Source: CAZWLY01 sp964634465
GTDB lineage: Bacteria; Desulfobacterota; Desulfarculia; G963662305
Reading direction: 5' to 3'
NCBI GenBank assembly: GCA_964634465.1
Contig: CAZWLY010000002.1
Coordinates: forward strand, 310,001-374,000
DNA length: 64,000 nucleotides
The notes beneath the pieces are model-generated. The model ran no database searches. It saw only the letters and a list, made by a program, of their open reading frames with translations, and was not told the DNA's origin. Made by a program: the position numbers and the translations under genes. Shown piece after piece: positions 8,290 to 16,119 of the stretch (position 1 is its first letter; every line of letters starts with the position of its first letter).

Positions 8290-9393
8290 TCAGCCCTCCG
8301 AGGCCGCCGCCTTGGGGGGCTGATCCTCTCTGAGCGGGATCACCTTGGCCGGCCTTCTGATCTTCTCCAGAGCCGGCCGGACTATCTCGTTTCCGATCAG
8401 CTTCTTCAAGTACCGAGCCGTGGTAACCGGGCTCTTGTGTCTCATGATCCGTTGGATGACGGCCACCTCGACGCCCAGGTGATAGAGCACCGTGGGTGTC
8501 AGATGGCGGATGGCGTGGAAGCCGAATTTTTTGACTCCGGCCCTCTCACACATCCGGGCCATGAAGTGGACCCGCCGTTTGAAGGGCTGCCCGTAGTAAG
8601 GCCGGCAGGCAACCGAATCGTGATCGCACACGAACACGTAAGGTGAGTCCTTGAAAGGCCGGTCTTCCCACCAGTCCAAGAGCAAGCGCTTCAGCTCCTG
8701 GACCATAGGGAGCCGGTCATACTCCAGCGACCCGTCCTTCCGTTTTCGCGTGGCCAATCGCACGGTTTCGGTTGCGAAATCCACGTCCGACCACTTCAGT
8801 CTGAAAACCTCTCCCCTTCTGGCGGCCAGATAGAGAAACACGGCCAACATGACCTTGTCCTGGCCCTCCGCGACGTCATAAACCGCCCAGAAGTCCGCCG
8901 GCGGTGGAACGTAGCGCTCCTGCTCCACCGAGGGGAACTTGTCCACTCGGCAGGGATTAGGTCTCGGCAGGGGTTTGGGCTTGCAGTACTTCGTGCCCCA
9001 CTCCCATCCAGCAGCCAGGTTCTTCCGGTCCTTGTTGGCGGCGTTGCCTGATCGGATTTTGGCTTGGGCCTGGAGATGGGCGAAGACCATGCTCGGCGTC
9101 AGTTCTTCGACCGGGGTCTCCGGGCCGACCGCCCCCAACAGGCGTTTGAAGGCCGCCCTTTTCTCCTTATAGGTCTTTGAAGCCTGGGCGACTTTGACAT
9201 AATCGAGGTACTGAGTCGCCCACTCATGTACCGTCAAGGAGACCGTGGGGGTCGTCCAGTCCGCGGCTCGCTGTTCTGCTTCCCAGGCCAGCGCGGCCGC
9301 CTTCGTGTCGAATAGCTTCTGCCTGATCAACCCGTCCTTCTGGACGCGGCCCAACCATCGTATCCTGCCCCTTTTCCTGATCCTCGAGGCCAT
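8290..9393 (-). CDS. int: Tyrosine-recombinase integrase
   Basis: 367-aa phage integrase catalysing site-specific recombination at tRNA-Glu. The short basic N-terminal arm-binding part (MASRIRKRGRIRWLGRV) is followed by a SAM-like core-binding domain (about 55-150) and a catalytic domain. The catalytic residues are visible in order: Arg in AARRGEVFRLKW, His-x-x-Arg in HAIRHL, His in MRHKSPVTT and the nucleophile Tyr in ARYLKK. The start ATG has AAGGAG 9 bp upstream. It is the last gene of the leftward operon and lies 84 bp from attL. Its first 170 bp overlap the end of the upstream HTH gene. Confidence 0.95.
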   Translation of the reverse strand: MASRIRKRGRIRWLGRVQKDGLIRQKLFDTKAAALAWEAEQRAADWTTPTVSLTVHEWATQYLDYVKVAQASKTYKEKRAAFKRLLGAVGPETPVEELTPSMVFAHLQAQAKIRSGNAANKDRKNLAAGWEWGTKYCKPKPLPRPNPCRVDKFPSVEQERYVPPPADFWAVYDVAEGQDKVMLAVFLYLAARRGEVFRLKWSDVDFATETVRLATRKRKDGSLEYDRLPMVQELKRLLLDWWEDRPFKDSPYVFVCDHDSVACRPYYGQPFKRRVHFMARMCERAGVKKFGFHAIRHLTPTVLYHLGVEVAVIQRIMRHKSPVTTARYLKKLIGNEIVRPALEKIRRPAKVIPLREDQPPKAAASEG

Positions 9394-9586
9394 TACGTAG
9401 CTCCTTTTTCAGAGCTGCAATCACCAGCTTTTCAAAGAACAGGATTCGACCCCGCCGCTTGCCGCTGGGGCGGATTCCACCATAAACCCTATAATTCCCT
9501 CTCACGGTTTCCGGGTCAAGGTGAAGATAGTCCGCCAGTTGTTCAGCAGAGAGGCATTCGCCGAGTTCCCGTTTGAGAAGCTCCAT
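9224..9586 (-). CDS. Small HTH protein, excisionase-like position
   Basis: 120 aa. The N-terminal 60 residues look like a winged or MerR/AlpA-type helix-turn-helix (CLSAEQLADYLHLDPETVRGNYRVYGGIRPSGKRRGRILFF), as found in excisionases and small phage DNA-binding proteins. The C-terminal 55 residues are low-complexity and are read from DNA that also encodes the integrase N-terminus, so that tail may carry no function. The start follows directly on the stop of the DUF5131 gene. Its position directly before int supports a role in excision or int control, but this is inference. Confidence 0.6.
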   Translation of the reverse strand: MELLKRELGECLSAEQLADYLHLDPETVRGNYRVYGGIRPSGKRRGRILFFEKLVIAALKKELRNGLEDQEKGQDTMVGPRPEGRVDQAEAIRHEGGRAGLGSRTASRGLDDPHGLLDGT

Positions 9587-10387
9587 CTAAAACATCTCCA
9601 TCTGCTTCGGCACTAACGCCTGGCCCAGCATCTCGGGCGGCCACTCCTGGACTCGCGGCGCCGGGGTGGGCAGGCGGACCGGCTTTTGCTTGACGAACAA
9701 CGCCACGGTATACCCTCGCCGGTTGGCCTCGGCGACCTGGCCGGCCACCTCCCGGGCCCAGTGGGCCTGGGCGTTTCGGAGCGAATCCATCGAGGTCCAG
9801 TCGCCGCTCGGCGGCATCACCGACCCCGACAGCCCGCCGAAAACGACCCACCGGATCTTGTCCAGCCACCACTTGCCGAGTTGAGGGTACGGCCCCAGCG
9901 CCGGCTCCAGGCTGACACCCAGCCGGCCGGGTCGGAGTTTCGACAGCGCGTGGGCCATCCGCTGGTCGAGCCGGGCCTGGTCCTCGGCCGAGATCAGCAG
10001 CCACAGGTTCGGCGGCCACGGCCGGCCGAGTCGGCCGAACCACGGAAACGTTTCGGGCGTGATCCCGTCGAGGCTTTTGGTCGCAATAACGACCTGGTGG
10101 GGCGATTTCTCCACCGCCTCCCAGAGCGCGGCCTGCCACTCGGGCCGGACCCGCGGGTCAAAGATGTCGCCCATCGAGCCGACAAAGACGATACCGGGGC
10201 GCCGAGTCGGACGGGTCAGGGCGTCCAACCGATCCAGGTGGGCGTGAGGCCGGTTGGCTCGACAGTCCGGGCAGTCCAGCCGGGCCATGGACCGGGCCCG
10301 GTAGCAGTACCAGCAGTTGCGGCTGCAGAAAGGCAAAGGGTTAAGAGTGTAGTCACACCACTCAATACCAGAGCGATTAAGCGCCAT
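9587..10387 (-). CDS. DUF5131 (phage Gp37/Gp68) family protein
   Basis: 266-aa member of a family common in phages and described as radical-SAM-like. The conserved opening SGIEWCDYTLNP is followed by a cysteine cluster CSRNCWYCYRARSMA, then a second pair CPDC, IVFVGSMGDIFDP, and a late VVFGGLSG. The biochemical role is not established. The ATG at 10387 is preferred over one 15 bp upstream because GGGAGG lies 6 bp before it. It overlaps the upstream gene by 11 bp in the leftward early operon. Confidence 0.8.
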   Translation of the reverse strand: MALNRSGIEWCDYTLNPLPFCSRNCWYCYRARSMARLDCPDCRANRPHAHLDRLDALTRPTRRPGIVFVGSMGDIFDPRVRPEWQAALWEAVEKSPHQVVIATKSLDGITPETFPWFGRLGRPWPPNLWLLISAEDQARLDQRMAHALSKLRPGRLGVSLEPALGPYPQLGKWWLDKIRWVVFGGLSGSVMPPSGDWTSMDSLRNAQAHWAREVAGQVAEANRRGYTVALFVKQKPVRLPTPAPRVQEWPPEMLGQALVPKQMEMF

Positions 10388-10619
10388 CTTGCCCTCCCTC
10401 ATGCGCCGCCACCGCCCGCAGGCAGGTCCGGCAGGTCACCGGCCGGTCTGTCTCGACCAGGTGTACCCGCGAGTACCGGTGCACGCCGCACCAAGTCCGG
10501 CCGGCGAAATACATGGGCCGGCCCTCGGCGTCCAGTGTCCCCGGCCCGCCACCCTGCAGGGCGTGGACCACCCGGCCGCCAGCCACGGCTGAGGCGTAGG
10601 TCAGTCTCAGTCGAGTCAT
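10377..10619 (-). CDS. Small hypothetical protein with a CxxC pair
   Basis: 80 aa, no family recognised. It contains CGVHRYSRVHL and a later CRTCL. One Cys-His pair plus the CxxC could bind a metal ion. The start overlaps the stop of the upstream gene by 4 bp, which supports expression as part of the leftward operon. Confidence 0.55.
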   Translation of the reverse strand: MTRLRLTYASAVAGGRVVHALQGGGPGTLDAEGRPMYFAGRTWCGVHRYSRVHLVETDRPVTCRTCLRAVAAHEGGQDGA

Positions 10620-11275
10620 TTCCCCCTCCCGCCTCTATATCGACCAACACGCAACCGATGTATTTTCCGGGACAGCCGCTCGATCTGCCCGCGCCGGGCC
10701 TGTAGTTCCGCCCTGAGGTCCAGCCGGTATTGCCTGTGCACTTCGCGGGGCGCTTTGGGGTCCGGACCGGACAGCGAGACGAGCCGCGGGAACTTCTTCC
10801 CGGTCTTTTTCGCGGCCGCGATTTCCGCCGAAAACTCCATCTCTTTTATAAGTCGCTGCAGCTCTTCGATGCGCCGGAACGCCTGCCGGGTGACGACCCA
10901 CACCTCGTCCGGGTTGGCCTCGAACAGATGGAGCAACCGGCCATTGACCGCCACGAGTTCGCCGAGCCAACCTCGGCGGTATCGGCCTGATGGTTTGTCG
11001 GGGTCCTCATAGACGATGGTGTAGTGCGGCGGGTAATTGTTGCCGTGGCCGTCGTCTGTGTGGGGGCCGCTGACCTCGATCACCCGACCGCCGGTGCCGT
11101 AGCTCGTGACAACATAATCGCCGGGGGAGACAAGCTCGGGCACCGTGGGCTGACCGGGCGGCGTCTGCCGATAGGATATCTGGTCCACAGGCCAATCTTC
11201 CAACATGGCCAGGTATGTGCTGGTCGGGACCCAACGATGATCGTCAGGGGTGTCAAACAGGCCGAGCTGTTTCAT
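10616..11275 (-). CDS. Hypothetical protein with N-terminal QLGLF clamp-binding motif
   Basis: 219 aa from the ATG at 11275 (AAGG upstream; the longer frame has no ribosome site). It begins MKQLGLFDTPDDH. QLGLF at residues 3-7 is a textbook match to the bacterial sliding-clamp-binding consensus QLxLF, and a phage sliding clamp is encoded two genes upstream. The middle has a beta-rich stretch (PGDYVVTSYGTGGRVIEV) resembling small barrel or KOW-like folds. The C-terminal third is a basic predicted coiled coil (EELQRLIKEM; ELQARRGQIERLSRKI). The function is not known; recruitment to the clamp is inference from the motif and context. Confidence 0.65.
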   Translation of the reverse strand: MKQLGLFDTPDDHRWVPTSTYLAMLEDWPVDQISYRQTPPGQPTVPELVSPGDYVVTSYGTGGRVIEVSGPHTDDGHGNNYPPHYTIVYEDPDKPSGRYRRGWLGELVAVNGRLLHLFEANPDEVWVVTRQAFRRIEELQRLIKEMEFSAEIAAAKKTGKKFPRLVSLSGPDPKAPREVHRQYRLDLRAELQARRGQIERLSRKIHRLRVGRYRGGRGK

Positions 11276-11468
11276 TCGCCGTTGCCTTCCGCAGATTCCC
11301 GCACGGGACGACGACCAGCCGGCCGTCGATTTCGACGGCATGGTTCCGGGGTCGCCCACGGCCGGCGCCGCGAACCACGGCGACCAGACCGTGGTAGGGC
11401 ATGTGCTCCCGGACGCCGGCCCGATACCAGACCAGGGCCGCCGACCCGAGCCGGGGGTTGATCAGCAT
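11253..11468 (-). CDS. Small hypothetical protein
   Basis: 71 aa, starting 3 bp after the clamp stop codon and ending 23 bp inside the next gene. The sequence contains NHAVEIDGRLVVVPCGNLRKA, which reads as a genuine folded protein and not as frame noise. No family recognised. A GTGAG lies just upstream of the ATG. Confidence 0.5.
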   Translation of the reverse strand: MLINPRLGSAALVWYRAGVREHMPYHGLVAVVRGAGRGRPRNHAVEIDGRLVVVPCGNLRKATANETARPV

Positions 11469-11471
11469 CGC

Positions 11472-12566
11472 TCACCCCACCTGCATCGGCATGACCACCG
11501 CCAGGACCCCCTCGTCGGCCGGGCCGGTGATCGAGATCGGCCGGGTCGGCTCGGCGACGCCGAGGGCCACCTCCTCGGAGCGCAGGCCTTTGAGCGCCGC
11601 GGTCAGGTAGGCCGGGTTGAGGGCGACCTGCAGCTCGTCGGCGCCGCCCAGGGCGGCGTCCACCTCCTCCCGGCCCTCGCCGATCTCGGTCGCCGGCGCC
11701 GAGATCGTCAACCTCGAGTCCGAGGCCTCCAGGATCAGGCGCGGCGCCTCGGTCGGGCTGACAATCTGGATCCGGGCGATCGCCCCCAGGAGGTCCGGCC
11801 GGCTGACCGTGATGGTCGCCAGCTCTCCCTCGGGCAGGACCTGGCGGTAGTCGGGGTAACGGGTTTCCAGGAGCCTCGCCGCCAGCGCGGACGAGCCAAC
11901 CGAGAGGTCGAGCGTCGACTCCGAGACGCCCAGGACGACCTCGCCCTCGGCCTCTCTCAACAACCGGACGGCTTCGGCCGCGGCCTTGCGAGGGAGCAAC
12001 GCCCGCTCGACCGGCAGACCCCTGATCGGCCGATCGCAGAGGGCCAGTCGATGGCCGTTCGTGGCCACGGCCCGGAGCCCGCCGTCGTCCTGCCGCTCCA
12101 ACAGCACCCCGGCCAGGTTGTAGCGGCCGGCGTCGGTGGCCGCGGCGTAGATCACCGAGCCCAGCAGCTCGGCCAGCTCGGTCGCATCGACGGCCACCCG
12201 CTCGCTCCCGGCCTCCGGGCCGGCCGGAAACTCCTCGCCTGGCAGGTGGTGGAGCCGGTAGACCGTGCGGCCGTCGGAGATCCGGGCCCGGCTCTCGCCG
12301 ACCTCGATGGTCAGCTCGTCGCCGACCATCTGTCCGGCCATCTGGGCCAGCGGCCGGGCCGCCAGGGCCACCGGGCCTCCCTGGGCCTGGGCCTCAAGTC
12401 TCACGCTCAGCGCCACCTCCAGATCGTTGGCCGTGATCTCCAAGCCGCCGTCTCGGGCTGACAAAAGTAAGTGACTCAATATCCGCATCGACGACTTGGC
12501 GTCGGCGATTTTGGCCGCCTCGGCCACCGCGCGGGCGAACTGTTCGCGGTTGACAGTCAGTTTCAT
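11472..12566 (-). CDS. dnaN: DNA polymerase III beta subunit (sliding clamp) homologue
   Basis: 364 aa, the normal length for the bacterial beta clamp, with all three clamp domains. Landmarks are MKLTVNREQF at the start, LATNGHRLAL-type VATNGHRLAL near residue 170, RYPDYRQVLP near 235, and a C-terminus VMPMQVG close to the usual MPMR. As a prophage gene in the leftward early operon it would provide a phage processivity clamp. No phage polymerase is encoded, so it presumably recruits host polymerase or phage proteins. The start has AAGGAGG and overlaps the metallopeptidase stop by 4 bp. Confidence 0.93.
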   Translation of the reverse strand: MKLTVNREQFARAVAEAAKIADAKSSMRILSHLLLSARDGGLEITANDLEVALSVRLEAQAQGGPVALAARPLAQMAGQMVGDELTIEVGESRARISDGRTVYRLHHLPGEEFPAGPEAGSERVAVDATELAELLGSVIYAAATDAGRYNLAGVLLERQDDGGLRAVATNGHRLALCDRPIRGLPVERALLPRKAAAEAVRLLREAEGEVVLGVSESTLDLSVGSSALAARLLETRYPDYRQVLPEGELATITVSRPDLLGAIARIQIVSPTEAPRLILEASDSRLTISAPATEIGEGREEVDAALGGADELQVALNPAYLTAALKGLRSEEVALGVAEPTRPISITGPADEGVLAVVMPMQVG

Positions 12567-13111
12567 GCGTGGGCCTCCTTGCGCCTAAGTTCGACGACGT
12601 TCCCGGGGGCCTCGACCACGTCGAACAGGCCCGGGTGGTCGGCGTTGATCGGCGGCTCGCTCTTGTCTGTGCCGTGGATCGAGTCCCAAACCGCAGCCAC
12701 CCGGGCGCCCCACCGAGGGTCGTCGCTGTTGAGCCGGAGCTCATCGACAAAGTCCTCAATGTCGTGACCGACCAGCTTGTAGGGCTTGGCCGCGTCGGGG
12801 TCGTAGAGGCAGTGGCGGAGTTCATGACGGATGATCCGCACCCGGTCGGACTCCTCGATGGATTGCCAGAGCAGGCCGTCGAGGATCAGCACGTAGTCGG
12901 CGCCGCCGCCCTCGAATGTATCCTGGGTTAGCACCCGGACCAGGTCGGTGGCCGTCTGGATGGTCGCGAAGATCGCCCGGCCCCGGGACTGCCTTTTCTT
13001 CGAGTCCATTAGGACCAGGATCCGGGCATTCCGCAGGTGGGGGAAGTGCTCTTTTACAACGTACTGGACCAGATTAATCTCTTTGTCTGAGGCCAGCTCG
13101 TAGCGGGTCAT
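12563..13111 (-). CDS. Putative phage metallopeptidase
   Basis: 182 aa. It contains the zinc-peptidase motif HELRH (RIIRHELRHCLYD, near residue 95), matching the HExxH pattern, after a beta-rich half (DYVLILDGLLWQSI). This fits the small putative phage metallopeptidase family found in early regions. The substrate is unknown. A strong AGGAGG lies 8 bp before the ATG. It is coupled to the clamp gene by an ATGA overlap. Confidence 0.75.
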   Translation of the reverse strand: MTRYELASDKEINLVQYVVKEHFPHLRNARILVLMDSKKRQSRGRAIFATIQTATDLVRVLTQDTFEGGGADYVLILDGLLWQSIEESDRVRIIRHELRHCLYDPDAAKPYKLVGHDIEDFVDELRLNSDDPRWGARVAAVWDSIHGTDKSEPPINADHPGLFDVVEAPGNVVELRRKEAHA

Positions 13112-13127
13112 GGTGTGTCCTCCTCTC

Positions 13128-13352
13128 TCATCTCCCCCACCAGTTCAGCACGCCGGCGAGGGCGATGACCCAGTAGACGCCGAACATAACCGCCTGGGGC
13201 CGATCGCCCCGGCGCCAATTGCGATAGACCAGGCCACCGTTGCCGATAACCCAGACCATCTGGCCGGCGAGGACGTGGCCCGAGGCGACCAGGATCGCCC
13301 CGACGTATCCGAGGGCGGTTGATGGTGACAGCCAGGCTCCTATCCAGCGCAT
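13128..13352 (-). CDS. Small membrane protein A
   Basis: 74 aa with two or three predicted membrane helices (ALGYVGAILVASGHVLAG, then GVYWVIALAGVLNWW). The loop NWRRGDRPQAV resembles NWLIGRRVWAV in the protein at 13571, so the two look like diverged duplicates. Function unknown; its place in the early operon could fit inner-membrane modification or exclusion. Confidence 0.6.
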   Translation of the reverse strand: MRWIGAWLSPSTALGYVGAILVASGHVLAGQMVWVIGNGGLVYRNWRRGDRPQAVMFGVYWVIALAGVLNWWGR

Positions 13353-13355
13353 GAC

Positions 13356-13580
13356 CTATCGCCCCCACCGGATCGCCAGCACGGCCCGGTTAATCCTGCC
13401 CTGCTGCTCCACCACCGCCTCCAGGCGATCCAGGGCCCGGCCGAGCTCGGCCAACAGGGCCCGGTTGATCGCCTGGTCACGCCGGAGCCGCGCGAGCGCC
13501 GACTCGTCCACCGAGGCCGGCGCCAGGACCCCGGCCGCCAGGCCGAGCAGGAGCAGGACGACGGCAGTCCTCATGCCCAT
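13356..13580 (-). CDS. Small exported or membrane-anchored coiled-coil protein
   Basis: 74 aa from ATG at 13580 (AAGG 7 bp before; GTG at 13586 also possible). An N-terminal hydrophobic helix (AVVLLLLGLAAGVLA) reads as a signal anchor. The rest is an alpha-helical heptad-like stretch (LRRDQAINRALLAELGRALDRLEAVVEQQG). Resembles Rz- or spanin-like small phage proteins in layout only. It sits between two small membrane proteins. Confidence 0.55.
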   Translation of the reverse strand: MGMRTAVVLLLLGLAAGVLAPASVDESALARLRRDQAINRALLAELGRALDRLEAVVEQQGRINRAVLAIRWGR

Positions 13581-13864
13581 CGGCACACCTTCATGGCCGC
13601 CACAACCGCCTGGCCAGCGAAAAGCACTGCCCAGACTCGCCGGCCGATCAGCCAGTTGTGGGCGGCCAAGCCAGGGAAGGCAACCAACCAGAGCACTTGA
13701 GCGGCCCGCTCGTGGCCTATGGCCATCTCGAACACACCCAAAAGCCCAAGCCCAACCAGGAAGGTGACGAAGGGCGGGCTGATCTTCCGCCAGCGTTTAC
13801 GGCGAAGAATCCGCCGCCTAAGTCGTCTCAGCTGCCTGATCTGCTCCGGCGTCAAGTCGCTCAC
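13571..13864 (-). CDS. Small membrane protein B
   Basis: 97 aa from a GTG start at 13864 (GGGAGGG upstream). A basic N-terminal region rich in Arg (QLRRLRRRILRRKRWRK) precedes three hydrophobic segments (FVTFLVGLGLLGVF, AAQVLWLVAFPGLA, VWAVLFAGQAVVAA). The last half is similar to small membrane protein A at 13128. Unknown function. Confidence 0.55.
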   Translation of the reverse strand: MSDLTPEQIRQLRRLRRRILRRKRWRKISPPFVTFLVGLGLLGVFEMAIGHERAAQVLWLVAFPGLAAHNWLIGRRVWAVLFAGQAVVAAMKVCRWA

Positions 13865-13868
13865 CTCA

Positions 13869-14504
13869 TCACCCTCCCACTGTCCGGACGGCCGGCTCAT
13901 CCCGGGCGCCGTCAAAAATCGCCCGGAAACGGCCCCGCTGCAGCGCCTCGAAGCGCTCCAAAAACAGCTCCTCCGTCTCGCCCATGGGCCAGCCGCCGGA
14001 GATCCGACGCCCCATGGGCTTAGGGTAATCGGGCAACCGGACGGGCGGGGCGAACAGGTCCCGGGCCTCGGTGGCCGTGGCGATCCGGTCGGCCTGTTTG
14101 ACCGCGACCGGCACCGGCCAGGCCAGGCCGAAGGCGCCGGCGATCGCTCGGAGTAGACACTGCTCGACCCAGGCAAACGACACCCGGCCGACGCCGGCCT
14201 CGATCGTCACCAGCCCCTTGATCGGCGTGGCCACGTCGGGCAGGTAGGCCTCGGCCGCGTCGTGGAGCAGCCCCCACAGGAGCAGGTCGGGATCGCTGTT
14301 GTCCCAGCCCTCCAGGATGTCGGCTACGAGCAGACTGTGCTCGGCCACGCTCCAAAACTCCCGGGTGTGGCCCGACCAGCGGGCCCGCTGGCTGAGGGCG
14401 TGAGCGATATCCCGGACATCAATCTGGTCAGGCATTACCGCCAGCGGGTTGATCGGCCGGCCGGTGTAGGTCGGGATGCTGTTGGCCGGGATCGAGCTAC
14501 TCAT
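13869..14504 (-). CDS. HD-domain phosphohydrolase
   Basis: 211 aa from ATG at 14504, which has GGAGG 6 bp upstream; the longer frame is not supported. HD-fold metal ligands are visible: EHSLLVADIL, then LLHDAAEAYLPDV, and a later aspartate in KQADRIATA. Such small phage HD proteins are often nucleotide hydrolases (YfbR-like 5'-nucleotidase or dNTP hydrolase) that adjust nucleotide pools. The residue pattern around the HD motif fits this group. Substrate not determined. Confidence 0.8.
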   Translation of the reverse strand: MSSSIPANSIPTYTGRPINPLAVMPDQIDVRDIAHALSQRARWSGHTREFWSVAEHSLLVADILEGWDNSDPDLLLWGLLHDAAEAYLPDVATPIKGLVTIEAGVGRVSFAWVEQCLLRAIAGAFGLAWPVPVAVKQADRIATATEARDLFAPPVRLPDYPKPMGRRISGGWPMGETEELFLERFEALQRGRFRAIFDGARDEPAVRTVGG

Positions 14505-14787
14505 GACCGCCCTCCTCACCAAAGAGCTGGTGAAACCCGACGTTCCGGAGCAGTTGTTCGGCGAACGCTTGATCGGGAATCTGGCCGCGGTAGACAGTAC
14601 GGAAATGGTCGTCGCACAATCTGGCTGGACCATCCTGCGGCTCTCGCAACGCCAGCTCCCACTCGTCGCCGATTAGGCACAAACAAGCCCGAATCCGTCG
14701 ATCCCAACCCCGACGAAACCAAGTGCCGCCCCCGTCAACAGCAACATCACGCTCAAACCCAAAGTCCTCCGGGGCGAAGTCGCTCAT
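14497..14787 (-). CDS. Small hypothetical protein
   Basis: 96 aa from ATG at 14787 with GGAGG 6 bp upstream. No family recognised. It has a pair of cysteines (RACLCLI, ARLCDDHF) and an acidic, aromatic composition. Overlaps the HD gene by 8 bp and the upstream gene by 1 bp, consistent with tight operon packing. Confidence 0.55.
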   Translation of the reverse strand: MSDFAPEDFGFERDVAVDGGGTWFRRGWDRRIRACLCLIGDEWELALREPQDGPARLCDDHFRTVYRGQIPDQAFAEQLLRNVGFHQLFGEEGGHE

Positions 14788-15032
14788 CACACCCTCCTGG
14801 CCTGGAGGCCGAGCATCGGCCGAGTGTGGACCGGCTGGGCCGGGACCGTCGCCGCGTGGGCCTCCAGCAGGTAACGGTTCAGCCGGCCGTAGAGGTCGGC
14901 CACCGCCCGCTTCAGCGCCCAAGCCGAGTCCATGTCCAGGCCGGAGCCGCTGAGGGCCTCGGCCACCGCGCCGACCTTTTGCGCCCTCAACAAGATTTCA
15001 GCCGCATCTCCCCTGTTAACTTGCTCCGTCAT
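14787..15032 (-). CDS. Small hypothetical alpha-helical protein
   Basis: 81 aa from ATG at 15032, chosen because GGAGG lies 7 bp upstream. Almost entirely helical (NRGDAAEILLRAQKVGAVAEAL, then SAWALKRAVADLYGRLNRYL). No family recognised. Confidence 0.5.
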   Translation of the reverse strand: MTEQVNRGDAAEILLRAQKVGAVAEALSGSGLDMDSAWALKRAVADLYGRLNRYLLEAHAATVPAQPVHTRPMLGLQARRV

Positions 15033-15108
15033 CGTCAAACCTCCTCTGTTCGGGTTGCCGACTCCGGGCAGGCTGGGTTTGTCGCTCCTGCCCCCCGGTG
15101 GCAAACAG

Positions 15109-15594
15109 TTAATAGTTACGGTTCCAGATAGCCAACAACTGTTCCTTACCCTGAGCCGCCTTGCGGATCAGGGCGTCGAGGGCCTCGATGGCCGCGTCGG
15201 CCTCGTCTCGGGTAATCTCGGCCCCGCCGGGTGAGTCGGGGTCGAGGATTTGGGCGATGATCTCCTGGACCCGGCCGGCCTTGCCGCCCAGCTTGACCGC
15301 CTGCCGCAACAGGGTCTCGTCATCGGTCTCGACCTCGACCTTGGGGACCATGTGATACCGCTCCGTCTCAAAGAGCCGGAACAGGGCTGGGTGGCCGGTC
15401 TGATCCAGCGCCTCCTGGAGTACGTCGATCGGCGCGTTACGGCGTCCGGCGAGGCAACACTCGCGGATATAGTCCGCCCCCCGGCCGGTCAACTCGCCGA
15501 CCAGCCGCTTGAGTCGCCCGCCAGGCAGGGCGGTCGATAGCGCGACAGCCGTCTGTTCTTGGACCCGGCTGCCGACATCCGAAAAATGAGGCAT
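15109..15594 (-). CDS. Hypothetical early-region protein
   Basis: 161 aa. Starts MPHFSDVGSRVQEQTAVAL with GGGAG upstream. The sequence is mixed alpha-helical with a conserved-looking ADYIRECCLAGRRN and an acidic C-terminal helix pair. It lies one gene after the Cro-like gene, a place where regulators such as CII often sit, but I see no clear DNA-binding motif. No function is assigned. Confidence 0.55.
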   Translation of the reverse strand: MPHFSDVGSRVQEQTAVALSTALPGGRLKRLVGELTGRGADYIRECCLAGRRNAPIDVLQEALDQTGHPALFRLFETERYHMVPKVEVETDDETLLRQAVKLGGKAGRVQEIIAQILDPDSPGGAEITRDEADAAIEALDALIRKAAQGKEQLLAIWNRNY

Positions 15595-15613
15595 TGACGA
15601 AATCTCCCTGCAA

Positions 15614-15823
15614 TTAATGTTTTTCAGCCGCCGCGTGAACGGCTATTGTGAGACCATGACCCGACTCGTCGAGTGGAAAAATCTGGAACAACAAAACGGC
15701 GGCCAACACGGCTACGCCCACGGCCAGCAGGACCGGACCGATCGCGGCCAGGCCGCGGGGGTCGAAGTCCCTGTCGGCCCAGGTGGGATCACAGCGACGG
15801 GCGACGGTGCGGCCTCCGATCAT
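15614..15823 (-). CDS. Small single-pass membrane protein
   Basis: 69 aa with one strong membrane helix (IGPVLLAVGVAVLAAVLLFQIF) in its middle. The start overlaps the Cro-like stop by 4 bp (ATGA). Function unknown. Confidence 0.5.
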   Translation of the reverse strand: MIGGRTVARRCDPTWADRDFDPRGLAAIGPVLLAVGVAVLAAVLLFQIFPLDESGHGLTIAVHAAAEKH

Positions 15824-16017
15824 CGTGCGGACTCCAGGGCGGCTCTCATGTCCTCCGGGCTACCCTCCAACCACAGGACCGGGTCCGTGGAGGTGGCCTC
15901 AGCCAACCGTTTAGCCGTAGCCCAAGAGGGTCGCTTTTGACCTCCCAAGATTTGGCATAAAAATGGAGCGCTTATGCCTGCTCTACCCGCAATTATTTGC
16001 TGCATGCCTTTTTTCAT
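15820..16017 (-). CDS. Cro-like helix-turn-helix regulator
   Basis: 65 aa from ATG at 16017. The core QQIIAGRAGISAPFLCQILGGQKRPSWATAKRLAEAT is a Cro/XRE-type helix-turn-helix. It is the first gene of the leftward early operon, divergent from the CI-like repressor with about 100 bp of control region between them. The ribosome-binding site is weak. The role as Cro is inferred from size, motif and position. Confidence 0.75.
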   Translation of the reverse strand: MKKGMQQIIAGRAGISAPFLCQILGGQKRPSWATAKRLAEATSTDPVLWLEGSPEDMRAALESAR

Positions 16018-16119
16018 GGGACCGAAATTAGCATATAGCAAATTACACGTCAACAAAAAATTTGCGGCGGGCAAACTTTGAGTGCTTGCGAGGGCTTTCC
16101 TCGTGTGCATTAATTAACT
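16018..16119. promoter_or_regulatory. Lysogeny-switch control region between Cro-like and CI-like genes
   Basis: AT-rich divergent region. Leftward: TTGACG (minus, 16053-16048) with a TAATTT 17 bp further. Rightward: TTGCGA (16086-16091), 17-bp spacer, ATTAAT (16109-16114), placing the start of transcription at or next to the GTG of the repressor. An inverted repeat TTTGC-n5-GCAAA (16061-16075) and further GCAAA half-sites (around 16038) are candidate operators. Confidence 0.55.

Noticed and set aside
15077..15110. Lambda-type nut site (boxA-like CGCTCCT plus small hairpin)
   Set aside because: At this copy it would face away from the genes of the leftward operon, and the hairpin has only a 3-4 bp stem.
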